A DNA stretch of 64,000 nt from Nitrosomonas supralitoralis (lineage in GTDB: Bacteria > Pseudomonadota > Gammaproteobacteria > Burkholderiales > Nitrosomonadaceae). The position numbers were made by a program, and so were the translations under genes. This document shows positions 1 through 10,854 of the stretch, in pieces. Below the pieces are notes generated by a model that searched no databases, was not told the origin of the DNA, and saw nothing but the letters and a program-made list of their open reading frames with translations. How positions within the stretch are numbered: position 1 is the first letter of the stretch; each line of letters starts with the position of its first letter. The DNA lies in NCBI RefSeq assembly GCF_003011925.2, contig NZ_PXXU01000004.1:57402-121401 (forward strand). Reading direction: 5' to 3'.

Positions 1-206
1 TATTATGCTAGCAAATAACTATTACAATAACATTTACTTTTATGAATTGTACACCGATATCTGCAGGCAAAAAATATACCGGCTCGCCAGTCAATTGAAC
101 AACAGGCATGGCTGCGCGCGGTGTCCGGAATGATGGCGTTGTTTATATCGGCTTATGAGCCATTCATACCGCGATAGCGTTTTGTCAACGCAAATATCAG
201 CCGCGA

Positions 207-473
207 ATGTTATTGTCGAAACAGTTTCCAGCTTCGATTGGGATCGCTAAGCAAGCATGGACAGAAGTATCGTGGTTTGAATTGTTACGGATTATCTGCG
301 CCAATAAAAACCATCGTGCGATATTTCGCGTTTCGGAACTGCCAATGTTGTCGCTGCAATCGAAAGACGCCGCCCTTTTTGATGTGTGTATAGTCAGAAG
401 CGAAAGCTTAGGACAGGATGGAACAGATGCTGGCTTCATTAGTAACGCAGAAAAATCACCTTTGGGTGACTAG
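207..473 (+). CDS. Unrecognised short ORF upstream of the invertase gene
   Basis: An 88-codon frame with ATG start lies just before the invertase gene. I recognise no family. Part of it (WFELLRIICANKN, then LFDVCIVRSESLG) has the hydrophobic-strand look of a folded domain, so it could be a fragment of a larger lost gene. The opposite strand has an open frame of similar length, which weakens the case for coding. No good ribosome binding site is visible. The first 206 bases of the window show nothing recognisable. Confidence 0.22.
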   Translation: MLLSKQFPASIGIAKQAWTEVSWFELLRIICANKNHRAIFRVSELPMLSLQSKDAALFDVCIVRSESLGQDGTDAGFISNAEKSPLGD

Positions 474-493
474 AAAATGGAAAACCAATAAAC

Positions 494-1870
494 ATGATTG
501 ATATAAAACTGATCGAAAACGCATGGTGCGAACTAAATAATTCAGTCATTGAGTATAAAGGTCAACCCGTTGGAACCATAGCGGCGCGCGACCCGGCTAG
601 CGATACTCTTAATTATGATCAATGCTTCGTGAGGGATTTCGCGGTTTCCGCATTGGCCTTTTTGATGCACGGGGAAACCAAGATAGTACGTAACTTCCTG
701 ACTATCATGGTCGAACCGCAGGGAAAAGTAAAATATATGAATTGTTTCATGGCTGGCAAAGGCTTGATGCCCGCCAGTTTCAAGATTGTCAAATCAGATG
801 GTATTCCACAACTTGAAGCTGATTTTGGCGAAAAATCAATTGCACGCGTGTCGCCAGTAGATTCAGGACTTTGGTGGTTGATAATCCTGCGCGCATACGT
901 TCGCGCCAGCGGAGATACTACGCTTGTTAAACAGCCTGCATTTCAGCAGGCCATAACATTGACTTTAGAGCTTTTTCTGGAATCACGCTTTGACATGCGC
1001 CCGACATTACTTGTCTCTGATGGCGCTTACATGATCGATCGCCGCATGGGTGTTTATGGCTACCCTTTTGATCTTCAGTCTTTACTCTTTGCCGCTTTAT
1101 CCGCTGCCCGAGAACTTCTCGTCGCAGACGATTACTACCATCGTTCAATTACAGAACGGTTAACGCATCTATGTGATCACCTGCATCATTATTACTGGCT
1201 TGATTTTGACAGGCTCAACATGATTTATCGTTACAAAGTTGATGGATATGGTAGCCAGATCTTGAATACTTTCAATATCCAGCCAAGCACGATCAAACCA
1301 GCGCTGATAGACTGGCTACCCGCAGAAGGAGGCTATTTTGCCGGTAACGTTGACCCAGGCCGCATGGACTTCCGCTATTTTGCTCAAGGCAACCTGTTGG
1401 CAATCGTTTCGTCACTGGCAACACAGGATCAGTCACACAAAATCATGACATTGATCGAGCAACGCTGGCATGACCTGATTGGTCAGATGCCTGTTAAAAT
1501 CTGCTATCCCGCATTGGAAGGTTATGATTGGGAAATCGTAACAGGAGCCGATCCGAAAAATTCTGCCTGGTCATACCACAATGGTGGTAATTGGCCTTCC
1601 TTACTCTGGTTGTTAGCGGCAGCTGCGCAAAAATCCGGCCACCCAGCATTAGCCATACGTGCACTGAATTCCGCCGCCAAAAGACTTGCCAGCGAACATT
1701 GGCCCGAATACTTTGATGGGCACTATGGTCAGTTGGTTGGAAAGGAAGCCCGCCGCTTCCAGACTTGGTCAATAGCTGGATTTCTGGCAGCTTATCAAAT
1801 ACTTGAACAACCAGAACACCTGGATCTTCTTAAATTTGAATCTCAGACCACTGTTAGGGCTTGCGACTGA
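494..1870 (+). CDS. Alkaline/neutral invertase, glycoside hydrolase family 100
   Basis: Predicted cytoplasmic enzyme that hydrolyses sucrose to glucose and fructose. The 458-residue protein is collinear with plant and cyanobacterial GH100 invertases: near the N-terminus NYDQCFVRDFAVSALAFLMHGE, around residues 180-186 the block MIDRRMG, whose Asp lies in the conserved active-site block of the family, and near the C-terminus WSYHNGGNWPSLLW. No signal peptide is visible. The length is normal for bacterial members, which lack the plant transit peptide. It stands alone: no sucrose-phosphate synthase or fructokinase lies beside it in the window. In an autotroph the likely role is turnover of sucrose made as compatible solute or carbon store, which is inference. 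Confidence 0.93.
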   Translation: MIDIKLIENAWCELNNSVIEYKGQPVGTIAARDPASDTLNYDQCFVRDFAVSALAFLMHGETKIVRNFLTIMVEPQGKVKYMNCFMAGKGLMPASFKIVKSDGIPQLEADFGEKSIARVSPVDSGLWWLIILRAYVRASGDTTLVKQPAFQQAITLTLELFLESRFDMRPTLLVSDGAYMIDRRMGVYGYPFDLQSLLFAALSAARELLVADDYYHRSITERLTHLCDHLHHYYWLDFDRLNMIYRYKVDGYGSQILNTFNIQPSTIKPALIDWLPAEGGYFAGNVDPGRMDFRYFAQGNLLAIVSSLATQDQSHKIMTLIEQRWHDLIGQMPVKICYPALEGYDWEIVTGADPKNSAWSYHNGGNWPSLLWLLAAAAQKSGHPALAIRALNSAAKRLASEHWPEYFDGHYGQLVGKEARRFQTWSIAGFLAAYQILEQPEHLDLLKFESQTTVRACD

Positions 1871-2146
1871 CAAACAAAAACATAAAAACAAGCGATGAAT
1901 CCAGCGCTCAGAGAGTTTTCAGCGATAGTTTTGTTTGAAATACCATACCAACTATTAGTTCAAGCAGTACAGGCGCGCTATAACTGGCAACAATGAGTAC
2001 TAAAACCGGCTATATCTACAACGCTTATGCTCAGCCATACATCCTCACCTAATTTTATTTACTCTGGCTATCGTCTTGATAACTACAGTTATGCAATACT
2101 GGTATCATCAGCCATTTCCTTTATGATTTATTTTATCCAATAACCC

Positions 2147-3388
2147 ATGGTCAATATTGAAGAACAAACTGTTGAAACATTCGGCATATCTAGCATTCAC
2201 GTCGAGCCGATCAAAACTGTCAAACTGAATAACTGCAGCATCACATTGCTGGGAACTGCGCATGTCTCGAAAGCAAGCGCGGATAAGGTACAGGAATTAA
2301 TTGCCACAGGAAAATATGATGCAGTAGCGGTTGAATTGTGCCCAAGTCGACATAAAGTTATCGTCAACCCTGATGCTATGGCTAAAATGGATCTTTTCCA
2401 AGTAATCAAAAAAGGTCAAGCCAGCATGGTGGCTGCCAGTCTCGCACTAGGCGCTTTCCAGCAACGCATGGCAGAACAGTTCGGTATTGAGCCAGGGGCT
2501 GAAATGCGTGTCGCCATCAAAGATGCACAGGCTGCAAAGTTACCGGTTTTATTGATAGATCGAGAAATCGGCACAACTCTGAAGCGGATTTATCATAATG
2601 TTCCCTGGTGGAAACGCATGAATCTTTTTGCCGGTTTGATAGGCAGTGTGATCAGCAAAGAAAAATTCAGCGCCGAGGAAATTGAAAAGCTCAAAGAAGG
2701 TGATGTTTTGGAAAGCTCCTTTTCACAGTTCGCCGAGAATGAAAAAGATTTATTTCGTCCCCTCATCAGTGAGCGAGATGAATACATGTCCGCGCGTCTT
2801 CTCAAAGAAAGCAAAGAAAACAACTATCGGCATATTCTGGCGGTAATTGGCGCCGGCCACTTAAGTGGCATGGCGCAGCAACTTGAAACACAAAGCATCA
2901 CTCATCCGAATGAACGAATTATGCAATTGGATGCTATTCCTCCTTCCTCGCCATGGCTTAAATTTATCCCATGGCTGATTGTTGCGCTCATTCTCACTGG
3001 ATTTGTTATTGGTTTTACGCGCAGTCCTGAGCTGGGCACAGCTATGGTTGTTAGCTGGATCGTGATCAATGGCGGCCTTTCGGCACTGGGTGCCGCGATA
3101 GCTTTTGCGCATCCGCTCTCGATTCTGACCGCTTTTCTAGCAGCTCCGCTAACCTCACTCAATCCAACCATTGGCGCAGGTATGGTAGTGGCTGCCGTTG
3201 AAACCTATTTGCGCAAACCAGAAGTAGGTGATTTTAACCGGCTCAGAACTGACACGACCACATTGAAAGGCTGGTGGGGCAATCGAGTAACTCGCATCTT
3301 GCTGATTTTTATCTTATCAACATTGGGTTCCGCGATTGGCACGTATGTCGCTGGATTCAGAATTTTCGAGCAGCTTAGCTCAAGCTAA
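2147..3388 (+). CDS. TraB/PrgY family membrane protein
   Basis: A 413-residue protein. The N-terminal 260 residues form the TraB domain, with the opening LLGTAHVSKASADKV and the later GAGHLSGM block that are typical of the TraB/PrgY/GumN superfamily. The C-terminal part has about four hydrophobic segments (for example WLIVALILTGFVIGF and a second set ending LLIFILSTLGSAIGTYVAGF). PrgY-type proteins in enterococci reduce the activity of a peptide pheromone, and a peptidase-like role has been proposed for the superfamily. The function in proteobacteria is unclear. The gene ends 8 bases before the ABC exporter gene, so the two are probably cotranscribed. Confidence 0.85.
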   Translation: MVNIEEQTVETFGISSIHVEPIKTVKLNNCSITLLGTAHVSKASADKVQELIATGKYDAVAVELCPSRHKVIVNPDAMAKMDLFQVIKKGQASMVAASLALGAFQQRMAEQFGIEPGAEMRVAIKDAQAAKLPVLLIDREIGTTLKRIYHNVPWWKRMNLFAGLIGSVISKEKFSAEEIEKLKEGDVLESSFSQFAENEKDLFRPLISERDEYMSARLLKESKENNYRHILAVIGAGHLSGMAQQLETQSITHPNERIMQLDAIPPSSPWLKFIPWLIVALILTGFVIGFTRSPELGTAMVVSWIVINGGLSALGAAIAFAHPLSILTAFLAAPLTSLNPTIGAGMVVAAVETYLRKPEVGDFNRLRTDTTTLKGWWGNRVTRILLIFILSTLGSAIGTYVAGFRIFEQLSSS

Positions 3389-3396
3389 AGACGGTT

Positions 3397-5253
3397 ATGC
3401 TCGGCTTCTTTGAACGCCTGATCAACCCTTATCCTCCCGAACACCCCATTGAACCACCCAAGGGGTTATATCAGTTTTGCCGCCACTACACGCAGGGGAT
3501 CGAACTTTATCTTATGTTACTGGCGATACTGACTACCTGCCTCGCAGTCAGTGAAGCCATGCTCTACAGCGTTCTTGGACAAATGGTCGACTGGCTGGCG
3601 GAAAGGAAAACCGAGCGCTTTCTAGAAGAAGAATGGCTAACTTTACTGGGCATGTCAATTTTTATTCTGATAATAATACCGTTACTAGTATTAATGCACT
3701 CATTAGTTATCCACCAAACCCTGATGGGCAACTTTCCCATGCGTGTACGCTGGATGTCACACCGCTATCTGCTTAACCAGAGCTATGCATTCTTTCAGCA
3801 CGAATTCAGTGGCCGTATCGCGACCAAAGTCATGCAAACTGCAATATCCGTCCGGGAAACAGTACTCAAACTGATTGATGTCATGCTGTTTGTATCGGTT
3901 TACTTGACCACCACCTTATTCCTGGTCATCAATGCAGATCCAATTTTATGCTTACCCTTGCTGGTCTGGCTTGCTTTATATATTGCCATCCTGTCATATT
4001 TTGTCCCACGTTTAAAACGCATATCAACCTTACAAGCCGACGCACGCGCACTCATGACAGGTCGAATTGTTGACAGTTACACCAACATCCTGACCTTGAA
4101 ACTGTTCTCACGCAGTCAACGTGAATCGGCATACGCTCAGGCAGGAATGGAAGAATTCATGGCAACCGTGCACCCACAAATGCGTTTATCTACTGGCCTG
4201 AATTTTTGTGTCTGGATCATCAATATGATGATGGTATTCGCAACGGGTGCATTGGGCCTCATGATCTGGCTACAAGGCGACATCGGACCGGGTGCCATAG
4301 CAATCGTCATGAGTCTTGCTATCCGGCTGACTGGCATGTCACATTGGATCATGTGGGAAGTTAATACGCTGTTTGAGAACATGGGTACAGTACAAGATGG
4401 CATCAATACGATTTCCAAGTCACAACTTGTCACCGATGCACCGGATGCCCGCGAATTACAAGTACATCAAGGAACCATTCAGTTCAATCATGTCTCCTTT
4501 TCCTACCACTCGGAACATCGCGAATATCTCAACATTTTTGATGATCTGAACCTGCATATTGCAGCTGGTGAGAAAGTAGGCATTGTAGGTCGATCAGGTT
4601 CTGGCAAATCGACTTTCGTCAATCTGCTATTACGATTCTACGATATCCAGCAAGGCAGCATCACCATCGACAAACAGGATATTCGCACGGTAACGCAGGA
4701 TAGCCTGCGTGCTAATATTGCCATGGTGACGCAGGATACCTCGTTGCTGCACCGATCGGTGCGCGACAACATCCTGTTTGGAAAACCGGATGCGACCGAG
4801 GATCAGATGATTGCAGCCGCCAAAAAAGCCCAGGCGCACGAATTTATTCAATCGCTGAGAGATATCAAGAATCGCACAGGCTATGACGCTCATGTCGGTG
4901 AGCGTGGTGTCACGCTATCGGGTGGTCAGCGACAACGCATTGCCATTGCTCGCGTGCTGTTAAAAAATGCACCCATCCTAGTACTCGACGAAGCTACTTC
5001 GGCTTTGGATTCTGAAGTCGAAGCCAGTATCCAGCAAAGCCTCTATCAGCTTATGGAAGGGAAAACGGTGATCGCCATCGCGCACCGACTCTCAACGATC
5101 GCCGCCATGGACCGGCTTATTGTATTTGATAAAGGCCGCATCGTTGAGCAAGGCAGTCATGCCAAACTTATTGCCAATAACCAGCTTTATGCACAATTAT
5201 GGAATCATCAATCAGGTGGATTTCTTGGGTTACTGGAAAATAATCCGTCTTAG
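3397..5253 (+). CDS. ABC exporter, fused membrane and ATPase domains
   Basis: A half-transporter of the MsbA/multidrug type in the inner membrane, expected to work as a homodimer. Residues about 30-320 carry six hydrophobic segments. The nucleotide-binding domain follows with Walker A GRSGSGKST near residues 398-406, signature LSGGQRQR, Walker B ILVLDEATSALDS and the switch histidine in AIAHRLST. The length of 618 residues is normal. The substrate cannot be read from sequence. It sits 8 bases after the TraB-like gene. A 195-base AT-rich gap follows before the TonB-receptor gene. Confidence 0.93.
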   Translation: MLGFFERLINPYPPEHPIEPPKGLYQFCRHYTQGIELYLMLLAILTTCLAVSEAMLYSVLGQMVDWLAERKTERFLEEEWLTLLGMSIFILIIIPLLVLMHSLVIHQTLMGNFPMRVRWMSHRYLLNQSYAFFQHEFSGRIATKVMQTAISVRETVLKLIDVMLFVSVYLTTTLFLVINADPILCLPLLVWLALYIAILSYFVPRLKRISTLQADARALMTGRIVDSYTNILTLKLFSRSQRESAYAQAGMEEFMATVHPQMRLSTGLNFCVWIINMMMVFATGALGLMIWLQGDIGPGAIAIVMSLAIRLTGMSHWIMWEVNTLFENMGTVQDGINTISKSQLVTDAPDARELQVHQGTIQFNHVSFSYHSEHREYLNIFDDLNLHIAAGEKVGIVGRSGSGKSTFVNLLLRFYDIQQGSITIDKQDIRTVTQDSLRANIAMVTQDTSLLHRSVRDNILFGKPDATEDQMIAAAKKAQAHEFIQSLRDIKNRTGYDAHVGERGVTLSGGQRQRIAIARVLLKNAPILVLDEATSALDSEVEASIQQSLYQLMEGKTVIAIAHRLSTIAAMDRLIVFDKGRIVEQGSHAKLIANNQLYAQLWNHQSGGFLGLLENNPS

Positions 5254-5448
5254 TTAACTCGATATATAAAACACAATCCATATAACACACTGTAATAATG
5301 TTATTTTATATGAATCTTGGTTATTTTAAGCAAAACAGACACTATCCGTATCCTTTAATGATTTAAGGCAATATAACTCCTGTTTCTCGAATTTTGAGAA
5401 GTCGCTTGGCATGCTTAAATATAGCATTTTTAAACCAAGCTACTCATC

Positions 5449-7452
5449 GTGCCCATTCCACAAAAACTCCACTCGCTTATCCTCCATTGTTTTGCAAAAG
5501 CGGGATTGCTATTCGGGCTGTCTTCCATACAAATACTTCCGGTCTTTGCTACAGCAAACTTAGAGCAATTGAGCCTGGAACAGTTGATGAATATCAATAT
5601 CGTAGGCGCTTCAAAGTATGAGCAAAAACAACAGCAAGTCGCCGCCGCTGTCAGCGTCATTACTCGTAAGGATATTAGAATCTATGGCTGGCGCACGTTA
5701 GGCGAAGCACTGGCCAGCCTTCCCGGCATTCATACCACATATGATTATCAATATGAATATCTGGGCACACGCGGTCTTGGCCTACCCGGAGATTTCAATA
5801 CTCGCGTACTAGTAACAATCAATGGCAACCGCATCAATGATGCGACCTATGATCAGGGGCCCACGGGACGTGACTTTCCCCTCGATATTGACCTGATCGA
5901 ACGAATTGAATTTATACCCGGACCGGGCAGCGCTGTTTACGGTCAGAATGCCATGCTTGGAGTAGTTAATATCATCACTCGAAAAGGTGCTGATATCAAA
6001 GGTGCAGAAATTTCAACTTCATATCAAACAGCTGAAATCATGCCTCAGGAACGCGTCACTTTAGGCAAGCAATTCGACAATGGCACAGATGCGTTAATCT
6101 CATTTTCCGGTTTGCAATCTCGGGGAGCAGACCACTTCTTCGAATTTGGTGATACTGGAATTTCTGGAGTGGCACATCGTCTGGATGGAGAAAACGTCAA
6201 ACAAATGTTTGCACGTGCTTCGCATGGCCCGATTTCATTTGATTTTATTTATGGCAATCGACGCAAAGAAGATCCCACAGGCATATCTTTTTCAGATCCG
6301 CTGGTAGCCGGCCAATTTCAGCGCGATCGCCGTCTCAATACCCAAATTCAGTACAACAACAATTTTTCCAATGACACTCTAAATGTACTCGGACGATTGT
6401 TTCTCGGTCAATATCGCTATGAAAATCCTCTTTTTTACGGTGGTGAGAAAACTTTAACTACTGGCCCTAGCGACTGGCATGGGCTAGAGCTGCGTCTTCT
6501 GTCGACTGCGATCACCAATCACAAGCTAATGCTCGGTGTCGAATATCAAAATAACACCCATATCAAGCAAGCTTTTCAGAATTTTGATAACCCAGACGAG
6601 AATGTCGCAATTAAGAGCTCAGTTGTACGAGTCGGTGTATATGCTCAAGATGAATGGAGCATTACTGATAGCTTATCGGTTACTGCAGGATTACGTTACG
6701 ATCACAACGATTGGATTGGTAGCCGGCTAAGTCCAAGAGGAGCAATAATTTGGCAGGCAACCCCAAAAACCACTCTTAAAGCTCTGTACGGCCGTGCTCA
6801 TCGCTCACCGAACTCGTTTGAGCGTGATTACCACGATGGCGTATCTCAGGTGGCTAATCCGGGTTTACACAGTGAATCCATTGATACGGCCGAATTGGTC
6901 ACTGATTATCGCCCGCTGTCCGACTTGAATCTGCGTGCTACCGTATATGCTTGGGATATGTACAATCTGATTACGTTAGGAATCGATCCGTTTAGCGGAT
7001 TCTCACAATATCAATCCACGTCGAAAAAAGTTTTAGCCAGAGGGGCTGAGTTCTCGCTCGATAAAACCTGGTATTGGGGAGCACGTTTTCGCGGTAGTTA
7101 TGGTTTCCAGAGCGCCGAACAACAAGATTCGCACCTTCCTAACTCGCCCTATCATCTGGGCAAAATCAATATCTCGACCCCGATACCGTTGATCGCTGGT
7201 CTGCGAGCCGGCTATGAGTTGCAATACTATAGCAAACGTAAAACGCTTGACGGCTCTAATACTGACAGCTATGTGCTTTCCAACCTTAATTTAGTGACCG
7301 ATGTCCCTCGCATAAAAGGATTAGAAGCATCGCTCAGTTTCTATAACCTGTTTAATGAAAACTATCTGCACCCGGCCGCTGATACCAACTGGCAAAACGC
7401 TTTTTTGCAGCCAGGCCGCACTGTGCGTCTCAGATTGGATTATCACTTCTGA
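5449..7452 (+). CDS. TonB-dependent outer-membrane receptor (YfiR-linked subfamily)
   Basis: Predicted outer-membrane beta-barrel with an N-terminal plug. The start is a GTG chosen because it gives a signal peptide that would end at PVFA; no clear Shine-Dalgarno is seen. After it comes LSLEQLMNINIV, then the plug (VITRKDIRIYGWRTLGEALASLPG; GSAVYGQNAMLGVVNIIT) and a barrel ending in the aromatic C-terminal strand LRLDYHF. This LSLEELMNI-type N-terminus is typical of receptors encoded next to DUF4154/YfiR proteins and signalling enzymes rather than iron-uptake operons. The YfiR-like gene begins two bases after its stop. The ligand is unknown. It is a paralogue of the receptor at 15659-17710. 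Confidence 0.9.
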   Translation: MPIPQKLHSLILHCFAKAGLLFGLSSIQILPVFATANLEQLSLEQLMNINIVGASKYEQKQQQVAAAVSVITRKDIRIYGWRTLGEALASLPGIHTTYDYQYEYLGTRGLGLPGDFNTRVLVTINGNRINDATYDQGPTGRDFPLDIDLIERIEFIPGPGSAVYGQNAMLGVVNIITRKGADIKGAEISTSYQTAEIMPQERVTLGKQFDNGTDALISFSGLQSRGADHFFEFGDTGISGVAHRLDGENVKQMFARASHGPISFDFIYGNRRKEDPTGISFSDPLVAGQFQRDRRLNTQIQYNNNFSNDTLNVLGRLFLGQYRYENPLFYGGEKTLTTGPSDWHGLELRLLSTAITNHKLMLGVEYQNNTHIKQAFQNFDNPDENVAIKSSVVRVGVYAQDEWSITDSLSVTAGLRYDHNDWIGSRLSPRGAIIWQATPKTTLKALYGRAHRSPNSFERDYHDGVSQVANPGLHSESIDTAELVTDYRPLSDLNLRATVYAWDMYNLITLGIDPFSGFSQYQSTSKKVLARGAEFSLDKTWYWGARFRGSYGFQSAEQQDSHLPNSPYHLGKINISTPIPLIAGLRAGYELQYYSKRKTLDGSNTDSYVLSNLNLVTDVPRIKGLEASLSFYNLFNENYLHPAADTNWQNAFLQPGRTVRLRLDYHF

Positions 7453-7453
7453 T

Positions 7454-8101
7454 ATGGCATTGCTTTCTAAAAAGCTGGAGGTACAGTTAATCCAATGCTC
7501 ATACAGAGAGATTTGGATATTCTTAAAAATGGAATATGTAACTCTATACAGCAAGTATCTGATCAAGAAAGAATCAGGCTTAATTTCTCTTACACTGATG
7601 CCGTTATCCTGGTTCTTGATATTAAGTTATTCACCATTGACATACGCAGAACAACCAACGGAATACCGGATGAAAGTAGCTTTTTTATACAATTTTGCTG
7701 CCTATACTGAATGGCCTGATTGGCCTGATCATAATTTGAATTTATGTATTTATGATGAAGATCCATTCAGAGAGCATTTACAACACTTACAGCAGAAGAA
7801 AGTTAACCATCTCGAAATAATAATCAGACATACGAGAAATATCGATGATCTCATCAATTGCCAAATGATCTTCATCACCCAATCGGCCATCGGCAATCTC
7901 GATGACATCATTAATCTATTGAATGGAAAGTCAATCCTTACCGTTTCTGACACCCCAGGCGCTGCCCAGAAAGGCACTGTGCTTAACATGACAGTGAAAG
8001 AGGGAAAAATTACATTTGAAGCCAATATCGCTAGAGCAAAGAAGAGCGGTTTAAAACTCAGCTCCCAATTACTACGTTTTGCCAGTGAGGTCTATCAATA
8101 A
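7454..8101 (+). CDS. YfiR-like periplasmic protein (DUF4154)
   Basis: Small exported protein of the YfiR/DUF4154 family. In Pseudomonas YfiR is a periplasmic repressor of the membrane diguanylate cyclase YfiN. Family blocks: [20 protein letters not shown] after the signal region, [10 protein letters not shown] in the middle, and [17 protein letters not shown] at the end. The start is uncertain: ATG 7454 lies next to the receptor stop and encodes MALL like the paralogue at 17698, whereas ATG 7529 gives a shorter signal peptide ending near TYA. Its TAA overlaps the kinase ATG by one base, which suggests translational coupling. It probably passes an envelope signal to the kinase or cyclases encoded downstream (inference). 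Confidence 0.88.
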   Translation: MALLSKKLEVQLIQCSYREIWIFLKMEYVTLYSKYLIKKESGLISLTLMPLSWFLILSYSPLTYAEQPTEYRMKVAFLYNFAAYTEWPDWPDHNLNLCIYDEDPFREHLQHLQQKKVNHLEIIIRHTRNIDDLINCQMIFITQSAIGNLDDIINLLNGKSILTVSDTPGAAQKGTVLNMTVKEGKITFEANIARAKKSGLKLSSQLLRFASEVYQ

Positions 8102-10854
8102 TGAGGAATTCATTACCGAAAGCCGTCACTTTGCGTACAAAATTGCAACAAATCAGTTTTGCTACACAGAGCACTGCCATGCTGCTGGTTGCATCACTTG
8201 TCATTTGCAGCAGTTTCTTCATCAGTTTCTATTCATTATCAGAAACCAGCAAATCAACCGCTAAGTTATTGGCTGAGAATGCAGTAGCTACTCTAATGTT
8301 TCAGGATACAAGTACAGCTCAAACGCTATTGCATTCTCTGAAGAATACCCGGGAAATTCAAGCTGCAGCCATTTACAGTGAGGAAAAAACACAATTTGTT
8401 GAATATTCTCTCACCAGTAAACTGCTTCCTCAAACTTTACCATCGCTGGAAGAGAATTTTAAAACAAATCTACAGTTCTTAACAATTACCCAACCCATCC
8501 GCTTCAATAATCAGCTTTTGGGCGGTCTGTACTTGGAAGTTGCTTTGGCGCCACTTTACTGGCAAATATTCTGGCACATTATCATTACCATCACAGCAGC
8601 CGCGCTTGCCTTACTGATCGCCAATCTGTTGCTGCACCGATTGAACCGATCCGTACTGGACCCGCTCAATAATCTTTCGACTATCATCGATCATGTTACC
8701 AATCAGGCGGATTACACAACACGAACCGAATCCAGCACTATTGTTGAATTGAATACACTATCCAAAGGATTCAATAATATGCTGGAAATGATTCAAATAC
8801 GTGATGCAAGGCTTGCAAATCACTTGGATCATCTTGAAGAGGAAGTTACAAAAAGAACGGCAGAATTAATGCTTGCGAAGGAATCGGCTGAAGCTGCTAG
8901 CAAAGCCAAGAGTGAATTTTTGGCGACCATGAGTCACGAAATCCGCACTCCGATGAATGGAATTTTAGGAATGACTGAATTACTGCTAGGCAGCCGACTG
9001 GATCAGAGTCAACACCGATTTGCAGAAACAGTGCAAAGCTCAGGCCAGCATCTATTAGGAATTATCAATGACATTCTTGATTTCTCAAAAATTGAATCGG
9101 ATCATATGGAACTAGAGAGCCTTGATTTTGATCTAGTTCAGCTGATTGAAGATACGCTGACAATGTTTGCACAACCTGCTGACAAAAAAGGTTTGGAATT
9201 AGCTGCACAATTTATACCTCCCAATATGCCTTTTGCAGTACGGGGAGATTCGTTCAGACTACGACAAATCGTCGCGAATCTGATCAATAATGCGATTAAA
9301 TTCACCTCCCAGGGAGAGGTTGTGATTCGCACTCAGTTGAATGAACTAACCGATCCCTTAGTGAATATCGATATTTGTGTTGAAGATACCGGCATTGGCA
9401 TTCCTCCGGAATATCATAAAAAGATTTTTCAGCACTTTTCTCAGGCGGATGGCTCCACTACACGGCAATTCGGAGGGACCGGGCTTGGACTCACGATTTG
9501 CAAAAGATTACTGGATCTGATGGGAGGAAACATTTATGTAGAAAGCAAGCCGGATCAAGGCTCCAGATTCTGGATTAATCTACAACTGGAAAGATCCACA
9601 CTGGAACGCGCATGCCAGCCCAAAATATCTAGTTTAGTCGGCATCAATGTATTGGTTGTGGATGACAATCAGACTAACCGGGAGATTCTTAAACTCCAGC
9701 TACAAAACTGGCAAATTCATGCGGTATGCACCGACGGTCCCGAACAAGCTCTAACTGCCATGACAGAAGCTCTTGATCGCAACGAACCATACCATCTAGC
9801 CATTCTGGACATGCATATGCCCAGAATGAATGGGTTACAGCTGGCCAGGAAAATTCAGGCCGATCCTGTTTTGAGTAAAACCCGCCTGATGATGTTGACC
9901 TCAACCCATAGCGATGCCACTCAGCTAGAAAGAGAAAATGTCGGGATTTTACGCTACGTCAACAAGCCAATCCGTCAGAAAGAATTAATTGATATTATCT
10001 TGGATGTTATGGGACGCAATCTTAATAAACCTGTTACACCCAAACAAAATCCAACTCCCACTCTGACCCATTCCTTTCACGGCTCAGTTTTACTGGCTGA
10101 GGATAACCCAGTCAATCAAGAAGTAGCTAAAGCGATGTTAAGTCGATTGGGTCTGGATACTACTATCGCACAAGATGGCAAGCAAGCTGTTGATTTGATC
10201 CGTAACAATCACTACGATATTATTTTAATGGATTGTCAAATGCCGGTGATGGATGGTTTTGAAGCAACCACACAGATTCGGCAGCAGCCCTGCAAAACTC
10301 CAATCATTGCACTGACAGCCAATGCTACCGAAAACGATCGAACTCTGTGTTTAAACGCGGGAATGGATGATTTCTTATCTAAACCTTATTCGCTCAATCA
10401 ATTACAGCAAAAAATCCTGCAATGGTTTCCCAAAGAAAAAGACAATCCTATGAATACTGAAGAATCAGAACCTGTTGCAATAAAGTCGGCGAACAACATT
10501 ACACCTGCGCTCAACCCGGCTAGACTTAACGAGATTCGAGAACTTGATCCTACGGGAGGCAGCAGCCTGCTGCAAAAGATCCTACAGGCCTTTCTCGAAT
10601 CTGCTGATAACGGCCTACAGCAGCTTGAACAGGCAATTCTGAACAATGACTCTGAAAGTCTGCGACAAGCGGCACATGCTTTGAAATCCAGCACTGGAAA
10701 TATAGGCGCTGAAAGCTTATCCGCTATTTTCAAGCAATTGGAAATTGATGGACATGCCGGCGAACTAACTCGTGCAAAAGCATTACAAGAAATTATGCAT
10801 GCGCATTATCAAAACGTTATCACCGAGATAAGAAAAATACTTACTCCAACGTGA
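8101..10854 (+). CDS. Hybrid sensor histidine kinase with two receiver domains and an Hpt domain
   Basis: A 917-residue BarA-like phosphorelay kinase in the inner membrane. Order: N-terminal membrane segment around residues 20-40, a periplasmic sensor of about 110 residues, a second membrane segment, HAMP, coiled coil, HisKA with phospho-acceptor His279 (MSHEIRTPM), HATPase ([25 protein letters not shown]), receiver 1 with Asp570 ([13 protein letters not shown]), receiver 2 with Asp711 ([12 protein letters not shown]) and C-terminal Hpt with His859 (AAHALKSS). All phosphotransfer residues are present, so the full His-Asp-His-Asp relay is possible. The start overlaps the YfiR-like stop, and the stop overlaps the next gene's GTG. 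The likely downstream receiver is the REC-GGDEF-EAL protein encoded next. Confidence 0.95.
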   Translation: MRNSLPKAVTLRTKLQQISFATQSTAMLLVASLVICSSFFISFYSLSETSKSTAKLLAENAVATLMFQDTSTAQTLLHSLKNTREIQAAAIYSEEKTQFVEYSLTSKLLPQTLPSLEENFKTNLQFLTITQPIRFNNQLLGGLYLEVALAPLYWQIFWHIIITITAAALALLIANLLLHRLNRSVLDPLNNLSTIIDHVTNQADYTTRTESSTIVELNTLSKGFNNMLEMIQIRDARLANHLDHLEEEVTKRTAELMLAKESAEAASKAKSEFLATMSHEIRTPMNGILGMTELLLGSRLDQSQHRFAETVQSSGQHLLGIINDILDFSKIESDHMELESLDFDLVQLIEDTLTMFAQPADKKGLELAAQFIPPNMPFAVRGDSFRLRQIVANLINNAIKFTSQGEVVIRTQLNELTDPLVNIDICVEDTGIGIPPEYHKKIFQHFSQADGSTTRQFGGTGLGLTICKRLLDLMGGNIYVESKPDQGSRFWINLQLERSTLERACQPKISSLVGINVLVVDDNQTNREILKLQLQNWQIHAVCTDGPEQALTAMTEALDRNEPYHLAILDMHMPRMNGLQLARKIQADPVLSKTRLMMLTSTHSDATQLERENVGILRYVNKPIRQKELIDIILDVMGRNLNKPVTPKQNPTPTLTHSFHGSVLLAEDNPVNQEVAKAMLSRLGLDTTIAQDGKQAVDLIRNNHYDIILMDCQMPVMDGFEATTQIRQQPCKTPIIALTANATENDRTLCLNAGMDDFLSKPYSLNQLQQKILQWFPKEKDNPMNTEESEPVAIKSANNITPALNPARLNEIRELDPTGGSSLLQKILQAFLESADNGLQQLEQAILNNDSESLRQAAHALKSSTGNIGAESLSAIFKQLEIDGHAGELTRAKALQEIMHAHYQNVITEIRKILTPT

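Noticed and set aside
7495..7710. 71-codon frame with GGAGGT upstream
   Set aside because: Although GGAGGT lies about 13 bases before its ATG, it is out of frame inside the YfiR-like gene and has no protein features. The spacing is also too long.
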